Assembly (NCBI RefSeq): GCF_000720175.1
Contig: NZ_JOIX01000022.1
Location: forward strand, 40,097 to 104,096
DNA: 64,000 nucleotides
Direction of reading: 5' to 3'
Source of the DNA: Streptomyces sp. NRRL S-337
GTDB lineage: Bacteria > Actinomycetota > Actinomycetes > Streptomycetales > Streptomycetaceae
Both the position numbers and the translations under genes were made by a program. Shown here piece after piece: positions 21,051 to 28,170 of the stretch (its first letter is position 1; each line of letters opens with the position of its first letter). The notes beneath the pieces are model-generated. The model saw only the letters and a list, made by a program, of their open reading frames with translations, had not been told where the DNA came from and made no database searches.

Positions 21051-21080
21051 TGCCCACGAGAGCCGAACCTCTCGTGGGCA
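21051..21080 (+). terminator. Hairpin after the phosphopantetheinyl transferase
   Basis: TGCCCACGAGAG (21051-21062), 6-nt loop, CTCTCGTGGGCA (21069-21080): a perfect 12-bp stem beginning 29 bp after the stop codon. Confidence 0.8.
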
Positions 21081-21370
21081 CCGCACACCGCCCGTCCCGC
21101 CTGGCCCCGCCCCCACCGTCACCTCTCGTGGACGTCAGCCGAACCGCGAGGCGGGCACGCGCCCTGAAGTGCGAGGCGCTACCCGCCGGGCCCCTTGCCG
21201 CAACCGTCTCCATCGAGCCCTACGCCCCACGGCTCTTGGCCTACAACGCGCTCTTCAGCGCCGCCCACAAACGCGGCCTACGCCCGCAAGTGCTCGTACG
21301 CAAGGCCTCCCTCACTGCCCCGTCGAATGTCCGCCGCTCGCCCTGTTCACCTTCCCCACCCTGGCTCCCT
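21081..21370. other. Intergenic stretch with no convincing gene
   Basis: Between the terminator and the LanC-like gene. One plus-strand frame (from 21074) stays open but reads Pro/Ser-rich and matches nothing I know. I see no RNA gene and no peptide precursor. Confidence 0.5.
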
Positions 21371-22639
21371 TCACCGCCCTGGCTCCCTCACCGCCGGCTG
21401 GTCCGGCCAGGTGACCACGTACGTCGGGTCGGCCCCCCGGCTTATCCGTACGTAGCGCAGTAGCTCGCGGACGATGCCGGCATTACCCGACGCCCAGCCG
21501 GTGCGCGGTTCGAGGATGCTTGGGGTGGCCCGGTGTTCGAGGTTGGACCATCGCACTCCGTCGGTGTCTCGGGTCGCGCGGGCGACGATGTCCGCGACGA
21601 GGAGTCGGGCGAAGTCTGGGCGGTCGTCCTGCTCGGCCATGCGGTCGCAGGCCAGTGCCAAGACGCCGGCTGTGCCGCAGCACCGTCCGTTGTTGTCCCA
21701 GAAGCCGGGCCGCAGACGGCGTGGCAGGCCGGAGTGAGTCACGGTGTGCCAGCATCGGTCGGCGAGGGTCTGCCACGCCGGATCGTCGAGGGCGTCCCGG
21801 AGCAGCCGGAAGACTTGGGCATCGCCGGCTGGACCGTGGCACCAGCCATAGCTGTGGCGTGCGGTGAGCTCGGGATGGTCCTGCGGGTCGGAGTGCGGGA
21901 CGAGGAAGCCGGCGGGCCTGGCCTCATTTCGTGCCGCGACGTCCGCAGCCCCCGCTCGCGCCAGCTCGGTCAGATCAGCCCGGCCGGTGGCCCGGCCGAC
22001 GCAGGCCAGCCCGTACACAATGCCGAGCGTGCCGTGCGAGATGTGATGGAACCGCGAAACCCTGCCCGTTTGCACCTCCCAGTGGACACCTGTCGGGGTC
22101 TCCTCGGCCGTGCGCAGGTACGGCTCCAGCGCGAGTACGGCCAACTCGGGATCACCCGCTGCCAGCGCACCGAGGCCGATACCGGCGTTGCCACCCATCA
22201 GATCGAACCAGTCGCCGAAGCGCGTGCCGTCGAAACGTGCGCGCACCAGGTCCAGGGCCCGGTCCGCGGTGGCAGCGGCATCCGGATCACCGAGTTCGTC
22301 GTGGACCGCCCGCAATGCGAGCGCCAAGCCGGTCAGGCCGAAGTACAAGGAGTTGTTTTCCCAGTGGTCGACGGCGGCGGCCACGCTGCGGGCGGCGCGC
22401 AGGGCGGCGTCGCCGTACCGGTCGTCACCGAAGTGCCGCCGCGCTTCCAGAAGAACAGGGATGACACCGGCCGTTCCGCTGTAGAGCGTGGGGTCGGTCT
22501 CTTCATTCGATGGCACGTCAGCCCAGGCGAGGCCGTTGTCTCTGGTCCCCCGCGCGCTCCCGAGCAACCAGCGCAGAGCATCCGCTGCTAACCCTTCGAC
22601 CTCGCCCACTGCTGCGTTCATCGCTGCCGCCGCCGTCAT
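21371..22639 (-). CDS. Stand-alone LanC-like lanthionine cyclase
   Basis: A 422-residue LanC-like alpha/alpha-toroid protein. Seven glycine-rich turns are visible: YSGTAGV, YFGLTGLA, GGNAGIG, SHGTLGI, CHGPAGD, CCGTAGV and ASGNAGIV. The zinc ligands would be Cys267 (GWCHG) and Cys320-Cys321 (RCCGTAG). NisC-type cyclases have Cys-His in the last position; Cys-Cys is the three-cysteine site known from ProcM-like enzymes. No LanB/LanM dehydratase or peptide precursor is seen nearby, so it may act on a distant peptide or have another role. Codon 17 is TTA (22591-22589), implying bldA dependence. ATG 22639 is taken; ATG 22621 is possible. Confidence 0.85.
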   Translation of the reverse strand: MTAAAAMNAAVGEVEGLAADALRWLLGSARGTRDNGLAWADVPSNEETDPTLYSGTAGVIPVLLEARRHFGDDRYGDAALRAARSVAAAVDHWENNSLYFGLTGLALALRAVHDELGDPDAAATADRALDLVRARFDGTRFGDWFDLMGGNAGIGLGALAAGDPELAVLALEPYLRTAEETPTGVHWEVQTGRVSRFHHISHGTLGIVYGLACVGRATGRADLTELARAGAADVAARNEARPAGFLVPHSDPQDHPELTARHSYGWCHGPAGDAQVFRLLRDALDDPAWQTLADRCWHTVTHSGLPRRLRPGFWDNNGRCCGTAGVLALACDRMAEQDDRPDFARLLVADIVARATRDTDGVRWSNLEHRATPSILEPRTGWASGNAGIVRELLRYVRISRGADPTYVVTWPDQPAVREPGR

Positions 22640-22804
22640 AGCGCCCTACCGTGGCATGCGGCACGGACCTCGCCCAGATGGCTTGCGTCATGACGGAACC
22701 CTCCCCGCGGGCGCCGGGAGCACCTTTGCCGGTATCGGTGAAAGTGACGCCGACCGGCTCACCCCTCGTGCCACGCCGCGGGTCGCGAAGTCTGCTCCCC
22801 GCGT

Positions 22805-23016
22805 CTGCTCTCCGCACGCGCGGAAACGGTCCCTGATCATGGCCGACCTGCACCGCGACGAGTACCTGCTCCACGCGCCAGCGGAGATGCTTCCTCTCCG
22901 ACTGCCCGGTCTTCCGGTCGTAACTGCGGCTCCTCGCGCGTCAGCAGGTGGTCCCGCGGTGCTGCTGGACGCGCTGCCCTATGGCCTCTGCTCCCCGGGC
23001 GAGCGGGGAGCGTCCT
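22805..23016 (+). CRISPR. Decayed type I-E-like CRISPR array A
   Basis: Four 29-bp units start at 22805, 22866, 22927 and 22988, exactly 61 bp apart, leaving 32-bp spacers. Each has the type I-E layout CTGCTCC...CGC...GCGG...GRT/GTCC. The last (22988) keeps a clean CTCCCCG/CGGGGAG stem; the first keeps CCGC/GCGG; the second and third are worn. By my count they match a streptomycete-type I-E consensus at about 20-23 of 29 positions. A partial extra CTGCTCCCCGC lies at 22792. No cas genes are in the window, so this is a relic unless Cas proteins act in trans. Upstream, 22640-22791 shows nothing else. Confidence 0.65.
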
Positions 23017-23054
23017 CGTCCGGCATCAGCCGCAGCGAGATCGAGTTGATGCAG
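22958..23054. repeat. 97-bp direct repeat, distal copy
   Basis: Matches 25371-25467 with about four mismatches, all near 22974-22977. It covers the last spacer and repeat of array A plus a 38-bp fragment identical to msrB coding sequence (codons for CINSISLRLMP on the minus strand). It marks one edge of the AT-richer cassette. Confidence 0.85.
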
Positions 23055-23086
23055 CCGACACGGGCCCGGCAGATGGCTGCGATCCG

Positions 23087-23104
23087 CCCTCCTGGGAAGG
23101 AGGG
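23087..23104 (-). terminator. Hairpin after the PH-like membrane genes
   Basis: CCCTCCT (23087-23093), loop GGGA, AGGAGGG (23098-23104), about 50 bp past the stop of the last cassette gene. Confidence 0.55.
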
Positions 23105-23151
23105 GGCCGGACGAAAGATGAGCGCCTTACTGATTCGCCGCGGAATACCAC

Positions 23152-23700
23152 TCAACCCACCACATTGCCGATTGCGGTCCACACCGCACAGATCACTGCG
23201 GCGACCAGCCAGATATCCGAAAGCCAGGAAATTGCCAGCCCTCTACGGACCGCGGAGTCTCGCGAGGTAGCCGTTTTCATTTTCACATGTTGACGGATCG
23301 TTTTGGCTGCCCTGTCCGAGCTGCCCACAAAATGATCTATGAGTGAGCCACTGTAGGCAGCCACGTAAACCTCCTCGCCACCTGTCGTTTCTAGCGTCAG
23401 ATTCCCTCCGAGGTCGACGAAAACTTGAGCAACGGCACTGCGCGCCACACTGTATTTAAACACCGCATTGACGACACATACCTCATCTTGAAAGATGAGC
23501 ACGCGAGATCGGCAAACCCTCTGCACCAAGAATATGGTGGCAAAGGAGGCCGTTAGACCAACTTCAGCCTTGTTTGGTCCACGAAAGCCCATTCTATCGA
23601 CAACGAGGGCTGCCATAAAGAGAAGGATTACAGAGAAGGACCATTGCAGAACGCGCTGCGACTTTCTTCGGAGTTTCACTACCTTCCGTTGCCCCTTCAT
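23152..23700 (-). CDS. PH-domain-like small membrane protein, copy 2
   Basis: A 182-residue protein from ATG 23700 (MKGQRKVVKLRRK), behind a G-rich AGGAAAGGGGGG region. A basic N-terminus precedes two close hydrophobic segments (about 18-38 and 48-62). A beta-rich middle with VYVAAYSGSLIDHFVGSS resembles the PH-like (bPH) domain of small bacterial membrane proteins. A third hydrophobic segment closes the protein (about 155-178). It is a clear paralogue of the gene upstream (shared LRR..RxLQW, MG..GPN, GLTA.F.TIF, YSGSLID). Base composition is near 50-55% G+C by eye, well below its neighbours, which suggests acquisition. Function unknown. Confidence 0.65.
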   Translation of the reverse strand: MKGQRKVVKLRRKSQRVLQWSFSVILLFMAALVVDRMGFRGPNKAEVGLTASFATIFLVQRVCRSRVLIFQDEVCVVNAVFKYSVARSAVAQVFVDLGGNLTLETTGGEEVYVAAYSGSLIDHFVGSSDRAAKTIRQHVKMKTATSRDSAVRRGLAISWLSDIWLVAAVICAVWTAIGNVVG

Positions 23701-23757
23701 GCCCTGCCCCCCTTTCCTGCCGGATCCGAGATTCAATAAATGGGGGTGGGACCCGGC

Positions 23758-24318
23758 TCACTGCCGTGGGGCCGGTCCGTACATCGCGCGTGCAGCGACC
23801 TGCACCCCTTCGTCGGCCACCAGGCCACATGCAGGTAGCAGTGGACAACTCCTCGCATACTTCCTGTGAATGACAAAGTCCGACGCAACCGGTTTGCCGG
23901 CGATGTAATTACGGACTATTTTTGCCGCCCTGCCCGCACTCCCCACAAAGTAATCAATAAGAGAACCACTGTAGGCTCCGACAAAAATCTCACCACCGTC
24001 TCGTGTTTCGATCTTCATGGTTCCACCGGTATCGACGTAGGCTGTCTTTATCGCCCCGGGTTCAACGCGGTATTCAAAGATGGCGTTCACCACCCGCACG
24101 CAACTGGGGGAGAGAATGACCCGGGAGCGGAGGATTCGCTGCTCGACGAAGATTGTTCCGAAGATCGCCGTCAGGCCGACCGGGGCACCGTTCGGGCCAT
24201 CCATGCCCATTTTCGGGATCGCCAGAGCCCCGAGCGCAAGAAAGAATACAGTGAGGAACCATTGCAGGATGCGATATCCGCTTCTGCGCAGCTTCCGCAC
24301 TCCCTCGTGACGCTTCAT
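23758..24318 (-). CDS. PH-domain-like small membrane protein, copy 1
   Basis: A 186-residue paralogue of the next gene, starting MKRHEGVRKLRRSG at 24318. It has two N-terminal hydrophobic segments and the shared core IFVGAYSGSLIDYFVGSAGR. The two proteins align up to about residue 140. After NYIAGKPVASDF the sequence loses the third membrane segment found in copy 2 and ends in an unrelated hydrophilic tail; a weakly similar hydrophobic run exists in a neighbouring frame, so a late frameshift is possible. It is AT-richer than the surroundings. It lies 69 bp after the small regulator-like gene, probably in one operon. Confidence 0.6.
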   Translation of the reverse strand: MKRHEGVRKLRRSGYRILQWFLTVFFLALGALAIPKMGMDGPNGAPVGLTAIFGTIFVEQRILRSRVILSPSCVRVVNAIFEYRVEPGAIKTAYVDTGGTMKIETRDGGEIFVGAYSGSLIDYFVGSAGRAAKIVRNYIAGKPVASDFVIHRKYARSCPLLPACGLVADEGVQVAARAMYGPAPRQ

Positions 24319-24387
24319 GGCTCGTCTCCCTGTTTCAATTCCGAAGCGGGATGGCCCGGTAAGCCGACCGTCTTGCAGGCCATCCGA

Positions 24388-24780
24388 TCAGCAGCATCGG
24401 AACTGCTCAGCGGTGTCCGCCCGGCTGGCCGACGGTCCTCGGGCCGGGCTACGGGGCCGGAAGCGGGGCCGGGCCCCCGCCCGCCTGGCGGCCGGCTCCC
24501 GGCGCGCCATCGCGAACCGCGCCCACTGCTTGCCGGGGCAGCCCCAGAGCTCGGCGAGTTTCTCGGCAGTGGACGGCTTGCGAAGCCGGCGGGCACCGAT
24601 GACGTCGTGGACCGCGTTCTTGTGAGGTGGCGGCACTCCGTCGACTGGACGGCCGGCGCAGAGAAAGGCGTTGGGGGTCTTGCGTCGGCCGCCCGCAAGG
24701 CCGGACCGAACCGCTCTGACCAGTTCCCGGAGTCCGCGTTTCACCTCGCCGCCGGTCATGACGAGCCTTCCGCCTCCCAT
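24388..24780 (-). CDS. Small possible helix-turn-helix protein
   Basis: A 130-residue protein of unknown family. ATG 24780 is strongly supported by GAGGAGAAGG just upstream. The middle part (VHDVIGARRLRKPSTAEKL, then AELWGCPGKQWARFAMAR) resembles the helix-turn-helix N-terminus of some actinobacterial regulators, where a helix pair is followed by GxxxxxW..W. The last 30 residues are Arg/Pro-rich. It heads the cassette and is preceded by a perfect 10-bp inverted repeat, as expected for a self-controlled regulator. The helix-turn-helix reading is by eye only. Confidence 0.45.
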   Translation of the reverse strand: MGGGRLVMTGGEVKRGLRELVRAVRSGLAGGRRKTPNAFLCAGRPVDGVPPPHKNAVHDVIGARRLRKPSTAEKLAELWGCPGKQWARFAMARREPAARRAGARPRFRPRSPARGPSASRADTAEQFRCC

Positions 24781-24812
24781 GCCCTTCTCCTCGTCCGGTG
24801 ACCCGCCTCCCC

Positions 24813-24840
24813 GAGTTTTTCCACGCTAGAGGAAAAACTC
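24813..24840 (-). promoter_or_regulatory. Inverted-repeat operator before the cassette
   Basis: GAGTTTTTCC (24813-24822), 8-bp spacer, GGAAAAACTC (24831-24840): a perfect 10-bp dyad, 32 bp upstream of the ATG at 24780. On the minus strand the spacer holds TAGCGT, a plausible -10 hexamer, so a bound dimer would block transcription. Confidence 0.55.
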
Positions 24841-25280
24841 AAGCCACCGCACAGAGTTGGCGGCACCGGCTCAACTGCCGGTAAGGACTCGATAACTTGA
24901 CGACAGAAGGAGAAACGGTCGCGATGGTCGGTGCGGTGAAGGCGGCTGCGGGCTCGGCAACCAGTCCCCTTGAGGGGAAGCAGGAGCATGAGGCGTAGTC
25001 GCCTTCCGGGGTAACTGGCCGGCGATGCTGCGTCCCGGGTCGGCCAGGCTCGTGCTGCCCCTGCCCCCGTCGCCATCCTGCGAGCTCAAGCGCCTCCAGG
25101 GGCCGCCGAAGACCCACTGGGCGAGGAGGCGGCTGTCGCTGAAGCGCAGCGGGTGGTCACGGTGCGGTTTTGCCCGTGGTGCGGTAGATCAAGTCCGCCA
25201 TGATCCGGGGTTCAGCCGGCCCGTGATCTCCAGCCTCATGAGTGGCCGGTTCAGTGGTCGAACGGCGCTGCACGCGCTGT
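24841..25280. other. Stretch without a recognisable gene
   Basis: Open frames exist on both strands but lack motifs, ribosome sites and consistent codon pattern. No tRNA, integrase or transposase remnant was recognised. Confidence 0.45.
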
Positions 25281-25429
25281 CTGCTTGCCGCACGTGCGGG
25301 GAGGCCCCCACCTCGGACGTCTTCGTGACGATGAAGTGGGCTGCTCCCCGCGTCGGCAAGTGGTCGACAAGGTGCTGCTGGACGCGTCGGCCTATGGCCT
25401 CTGCTCCCCGGGCGAGCGGGGAGCGTCCT
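25281..25429 (+). CRISPR. Decayed type I-E-like CRISPR array B, overlapping msrB
   Basis: Three 29-bp units start at 25281, 25341 and 25401, 60 bp apart (31-bp spacers). The first has a clean CCGCACGTGCGG stem with CTGCTTGCCGC/GCGGGGAGG; the second keeps CTGCTCCCCGC but has lost its right arm; the third is identical to the last unit of array A. The third unit lies inside the msrB reading frame on the other strand and encodes its last dozen residues. No cas genes are near. Confidence 0.6.
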
Positions 25430-25467
25430 CGTCCGGCATCAGCCGCAGCGAGATCGAGTTGATGCAG
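25371..25467. repeat. 97-bp direct repeat, msrB-proximal copy
   Basis: Pairs with 22958-23054. It starts in the spacer before the last unit of array B and ends within the msrB codons for the active-site Cys-Ile-Asn region. The copies are 2.4 kb apart and bracket the cassette. Confidence 0.85.
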
Positions 25468-25829
25468 TACCGCTGGTCCGTGGGCGTCGGGTAGCCCTCG
25501 CCCTCGAAGACGTGGCCGAGGTGGGAGCCGCAGCGGGCGCAGCGGACTTCGGTGCGGAGCATGCCGTGCGAACGGTCCTCCAGGAGCTCGACGGCGTCGG
25601 AGTCCTTGGGGTCGTAGAAGGACGGCCAGCCGCAGTGGCTCTCGAACTTGGTGTCGGAGCGGAAGAGTTCGGCGCCGCAGGCGCGGCAGGAGTAGATGCC
25701 CGACGTCTTGGTGTCGGTGTACTCACCGACGAAGGCGGGCTCGGTGCCGGCCTGGCGGAGTACCTGGTACTCGGCGGGGGTCAGCTCGGCGCGCCACTGC
25801 TCTTCGGGCTTGTCGATCTCGTACGGCAT
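25392..25829 (-). CDS. msrB: Peptide methionine-R-sulfoxide reductase MsrB
   Basis: A 145-residue MsrB that repairs methionine-R-sulfoxide in proteins, in the cytoplasm. ATG 25829 follows GGAGGAGG. Zinc cysteines appear as CRACG and CARCGS, with ESHCGWPSFYDP in between and the catalytic cysteine in RYCINSISLRL. The usual streptomycete protein ends a few residues after SLRLTP; here the end is MPDEDAPRSPGEQRP, and this extra tail is encoded by the last repeat unit of CRISPR array B read backwards. The catalytic part is intact, so activity is likely. It follows murC by 18 bp and is probably co-transcribed with it. Confidence 0.95.
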   Translation of the reverse strand: MPYEIDKPEEQWRAELTPAEYQVLRQAGTEPAFVGEYTDTKTSGIYSCRACGAELFRSDTKFESHCGWPSFYDPKDSDAVELLEDRSHGMLRTEVRCARCGSHLGHVFEGEGYPTPTDQRYCINSISLRLMPDEDAPRSPGEQRP

Positions 25830-25847
25830 CTGGGGGCCTCCTCCGGC

Positions 25848-27248
25848 TCAGCTGCCCAGGCGGGTCAGGATGGCGGGGCCGAGGTCGGTCACATCGCCCG
25901 CGCCCATGGTGAGAACAAGGTCACCGGGTCGGGCCATTCCGGCGATGACGTCCGGGACGGCGGACTTGTCGCTCTCGGCGGTGACCTCGGCGCCGGCGGC
26001 GCGCGCGGCGTCGATGATCAGGGTGCTGGTGACGCCCGGGATCGGGTCCTCGCGGGCCGGGTAGATGTCCAGCACGACGGAGGCGTCGGCGAGGGCGAGC
26101 GCCTGGCCCATTTCCGTGCCGAGCTCCTGGGTGCGGGAGAAGAGGTGGGGCTGGAAGACGACCAGGAGGCGGGCGGAGTCCGCGACGGCGGCGCGGATGG
26201 CTTCGAGGTCGGCGGTCATCTCCGTCGGGTGGTGGGCGTAGGAGTCGATGACCTGGACGCCGGCCGCCTCGCCCTTGAGCTGGAGGCGGCGCTTGACGCC
26301 GGTGTACTTGCCGAGGGCGGTGGAGAGGTTGTGCGGCGGCAGATCGAGGGCGACGCCGGCGGCGAGGGCGGCGACGGCATTGTGGGCGTAGTGCCGGCCG
26401 GGGACGGAGACGGTGAAGGTGAGGATCTTGCCGCTGGTGAGGCTGACGGTGACGTCGCTGGTCAGGCCGTGCGGGGTGATCTGGAGGATGCGGACGTCGG
26501 CGTCCTTGGACTCGCCGTAGGTGACGATCTCGATGTCCTCGCGGCCGGCGACCCGGGCGGTCAGCTCGCGGGAGCCGGGGTGGTCGGCGGCGATGACCAG
26601 GGTGCCGCCGGGGCGGATGCGGCCCACGAAGGTCTCGAAGGACTCGTAGATCTCGTCCATCGAGGCGTAGTTGGCGTGGTGGTCCAGCTCGACGTTGAGG
26701 ACGATGGCGACCTCGGGGGCGTACTTGTGGAAGCTGCGGTCGCTTTCGTCGGCCTCGGCGACGAAGATCTCGCCGGTGCCGTGCTCCGCGTTGGACCCGG
26801 GGGCGTCGAGGTCGCCGCCGATGGCGTAGGACGGCTTGAGGCCGAGGGCGCCGAGGGAGACGGCGAGCATGGAGGTGGTCGTGGTCTTGCCGTGCGTGCC
26901 GGCCACCGCAATCGGGCGCAGGCCGTCCATGAGGGCGGCGAGGGCGTCGGAGCGGTGCACGACGGGGATGCCGCGCTCATGGGCGGCGGCCAGCTCGGGG
27001 TTGTCGGGGCGGATCGCGGAGGAGACCACGACGCTGGTGGCGTCGGCGGCGAGGTGCTCGGCGGCGTGGCCGAGGTGGACGGTGACGCCGAGGGCGCGCA
27101 GGGCCTCGGCGGTCGGGGAGTCCTTGGCGTCGCTGCCGGCCACCCGGGCGCCGCGCTGGGCGAGGATCTTGGCGATGCCCGACATGCCGGCTCCGCCGAT
27201 ACCGATGAAGTGCGGTCGGTCCATCGAGGCTGGGATGGCGGGTGCCAT
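25848..27248 (-). CDS. murC: UDP-N-acetylmuramate--L-alanine ligase MurC
   Basis: A 466-residue Mur ligase that adds the first amino acid to UDP-MurNAc in peptidoglycan synthesis. ATG 27248 (MAPAIPASMDRPHFIG) has GGGAGA about 10 nt upstream; the frame extends further but reads as non-coding. Motifs: Rossmann GIGGAGMSGIA, ATP loop AGTHGKTTTTSM, EADESDRSF, NVELDHHANY and DSYAHHPTEM. It is away from the dcw cell-wall cluster, as in other streptomycetes to my knowledge, and heads a murC-msrB unit. Confidence 0.96.
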   Translation of the reverse strand: MAPAIPASMDRPHFIGIGGAGMSGIAKILAQRGARVAGSDAKDSPTAEALRALGVTVHLGHAAEHLAADATSVVVSSAIRPDNPELAAAHERGIPVVHRSDALAALMDGLRPIAVAGTHGKTTTTSMLAVSLGALGLKPSYAIGGDLDAPGSNAEHGTGEIFVAEADESDRSFHKYAPEVAIVLNVELDHHANYASMDEIYESFETFVGRIRPGGTLVIAADHPGSRELTARVAGREDIEIVTYGESKDADVRILQITPHGLTSDVTVSLTSGKILTFTVSVPGRHYAHNAVAALAAGVALDLPPHNLSTALGKYTGVKRRLQLKGEAAGVQVIDSYAHHPTEMTADLEAIRAAVADSARLLVVFQPHLFSRTQELGTEMGQALALADASVVLDIYPAREDPIPGVTSTLIIDAARAAGAEVTAESDKSAVPDVIAGMARPGDLVLTMGAGDVTDLGPAILTRLGS

Positions 27249-27516
27249 GGGCGGGTCTCCCTGATCGTCGATCATCGCGAGCGGTCGTGCGGTGGTGCGG
27301 TCGTGCGGTTCTGCTGCCGGGCTGCCGGTTCCGGTCCTCGTGCTGCCGGTACGGCTGTCCTGCTGCCGAAGATTGTCGCACCCGGCACCGACAACGCCGG
27401 TCCTTGGGCCCCGGACGCCCCCCCGGACGACCCCCACGCCCCCTGGACGACCGCGGACCGGACCGCACCGGGGCTTCGAGACAGTGGTCAGCGGGTGAGC
27501 GGTCAGTGGTCAGTGG

Positions 27517-28170
27517 TCAGCGGCGGATCAGGCCCTTCGCGGTGGCCGCGGCGACCGCGGACGTGCGGGAGTCCACCCCCAGCTTGGAGTAGATGTGGAC
27601 AAGGTGGGATTTGACGGTCGCCTGGCTGAGGAAGAGCCGTTTGCTGATCGCGGCGTTCGACAGGCCGTCCGCAACGAGCTGGAGCACCTCGGTCTCGCGG
27701 CGGGAGAGCGCGGTGGCGGGCGTCCGCATCCGGTCCATCAGGCGCAGCGCGATGGTGGGCGCGAGCGCGGACTTCCCGGCCGCCGCGGTGCGCACCGCGG
27801 CGGCCAGTTCCTCGGGCGGCGCGTCCTTGAGGAGGTAGCCGGTGGCGCCGGCCTCGATGGCGGCGAGGATGTCGGCGTCGGTGTCGTACGTGGTCAGGAC
27901 CAGGACGCGCGGGGCGCCGGCCCGGGCGGTGATCGCGGCGGTGGCCTGCGAGCCCAGCATCCGCCCGCCGAACTGGAGGTCCATGAGGACCACGTCCACC
28001 TCGCACCGCCCGGCGAGCTCGACGGCCTCCTCGGCGGTGGGCACGTCCGCGACGACCTCGAAGCCCGGTTCGGTCTCCAGGACGGCGCGCAGTCCGGCCC
28101 GTACGACCGGGTGGTCGTCGGCGAGCAGCAGCCGGATGGGGGTCGCGGGGCTGGTCACGGGGCTGGTCAC
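27517..28170 (-). CDS. NarL-family response regulator
   Basis: A 217-residue response regulator. GTG 28170 overlaps the kinase stop (GTGA); a second GTG at 28158 is possible. The receiver domain has the acidic pair ADDHP (18-19), phospho-acceptor Asp64 (VLMDLQF) and YLLKDAPP. The C-terminal LuxR helix-turn-helix is SRRETEVLQLVADGLSNAAI through TVKSHLVHIYSKLGV. It pairs with the kinase encoded just upstream, and probably controls the divergent ABC exporter operon through the dyad at 29436. The 268 bp between its stop and murC hold short GGTCAGT repeats only. Confidence 0.93.
   Translation of the reverse strand: MTSPVTSPATPIRLLLADDHPVVRAGLRAVLETEPGFEVVADVPTAEEAVELAGRCEVDVVLMDLQFGGRMLGSQATAAITARAGAPRVLVLTTYDTDADILAAIEAGATGYLLKDAPPEELAAAVRTAAAGKSALAPTIALRLMDRMRTPATALSRRETEVLQLVADGLSNAAISKRLFLSQATVKSHLVHIYSKLGVDSRTSAVAAATAKGLIRR

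Noticed and set aside
21074-21463. Possible 129-residue protein before the LanC-like gene
   Set aside because: Pro/Ser-rich, starts inside a terminator hairpin and runs into the LanC-like gene on the opposite strand; considered and dropped as a peptide precursor.
22518-22874. Minus-strand 118-residue frame upstream of the LanC-like gene
   Set aside because: Crosses the relic repeats and the LanC start in another frame, without a precursor-like leader/core or ribosome site.
24841-25280. Integrase or tRNA gene that could explain an attachment site
   Set aside because: Both strands were read for an anticodon arm, acceptor stem and tyrosine-recombinase motifs; none seen.
25025-25462. Plus-strand 145-residue frame near array B
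   Set aside because: Its sequence is explained by the relic CRISPR units and the antisense of msrB.
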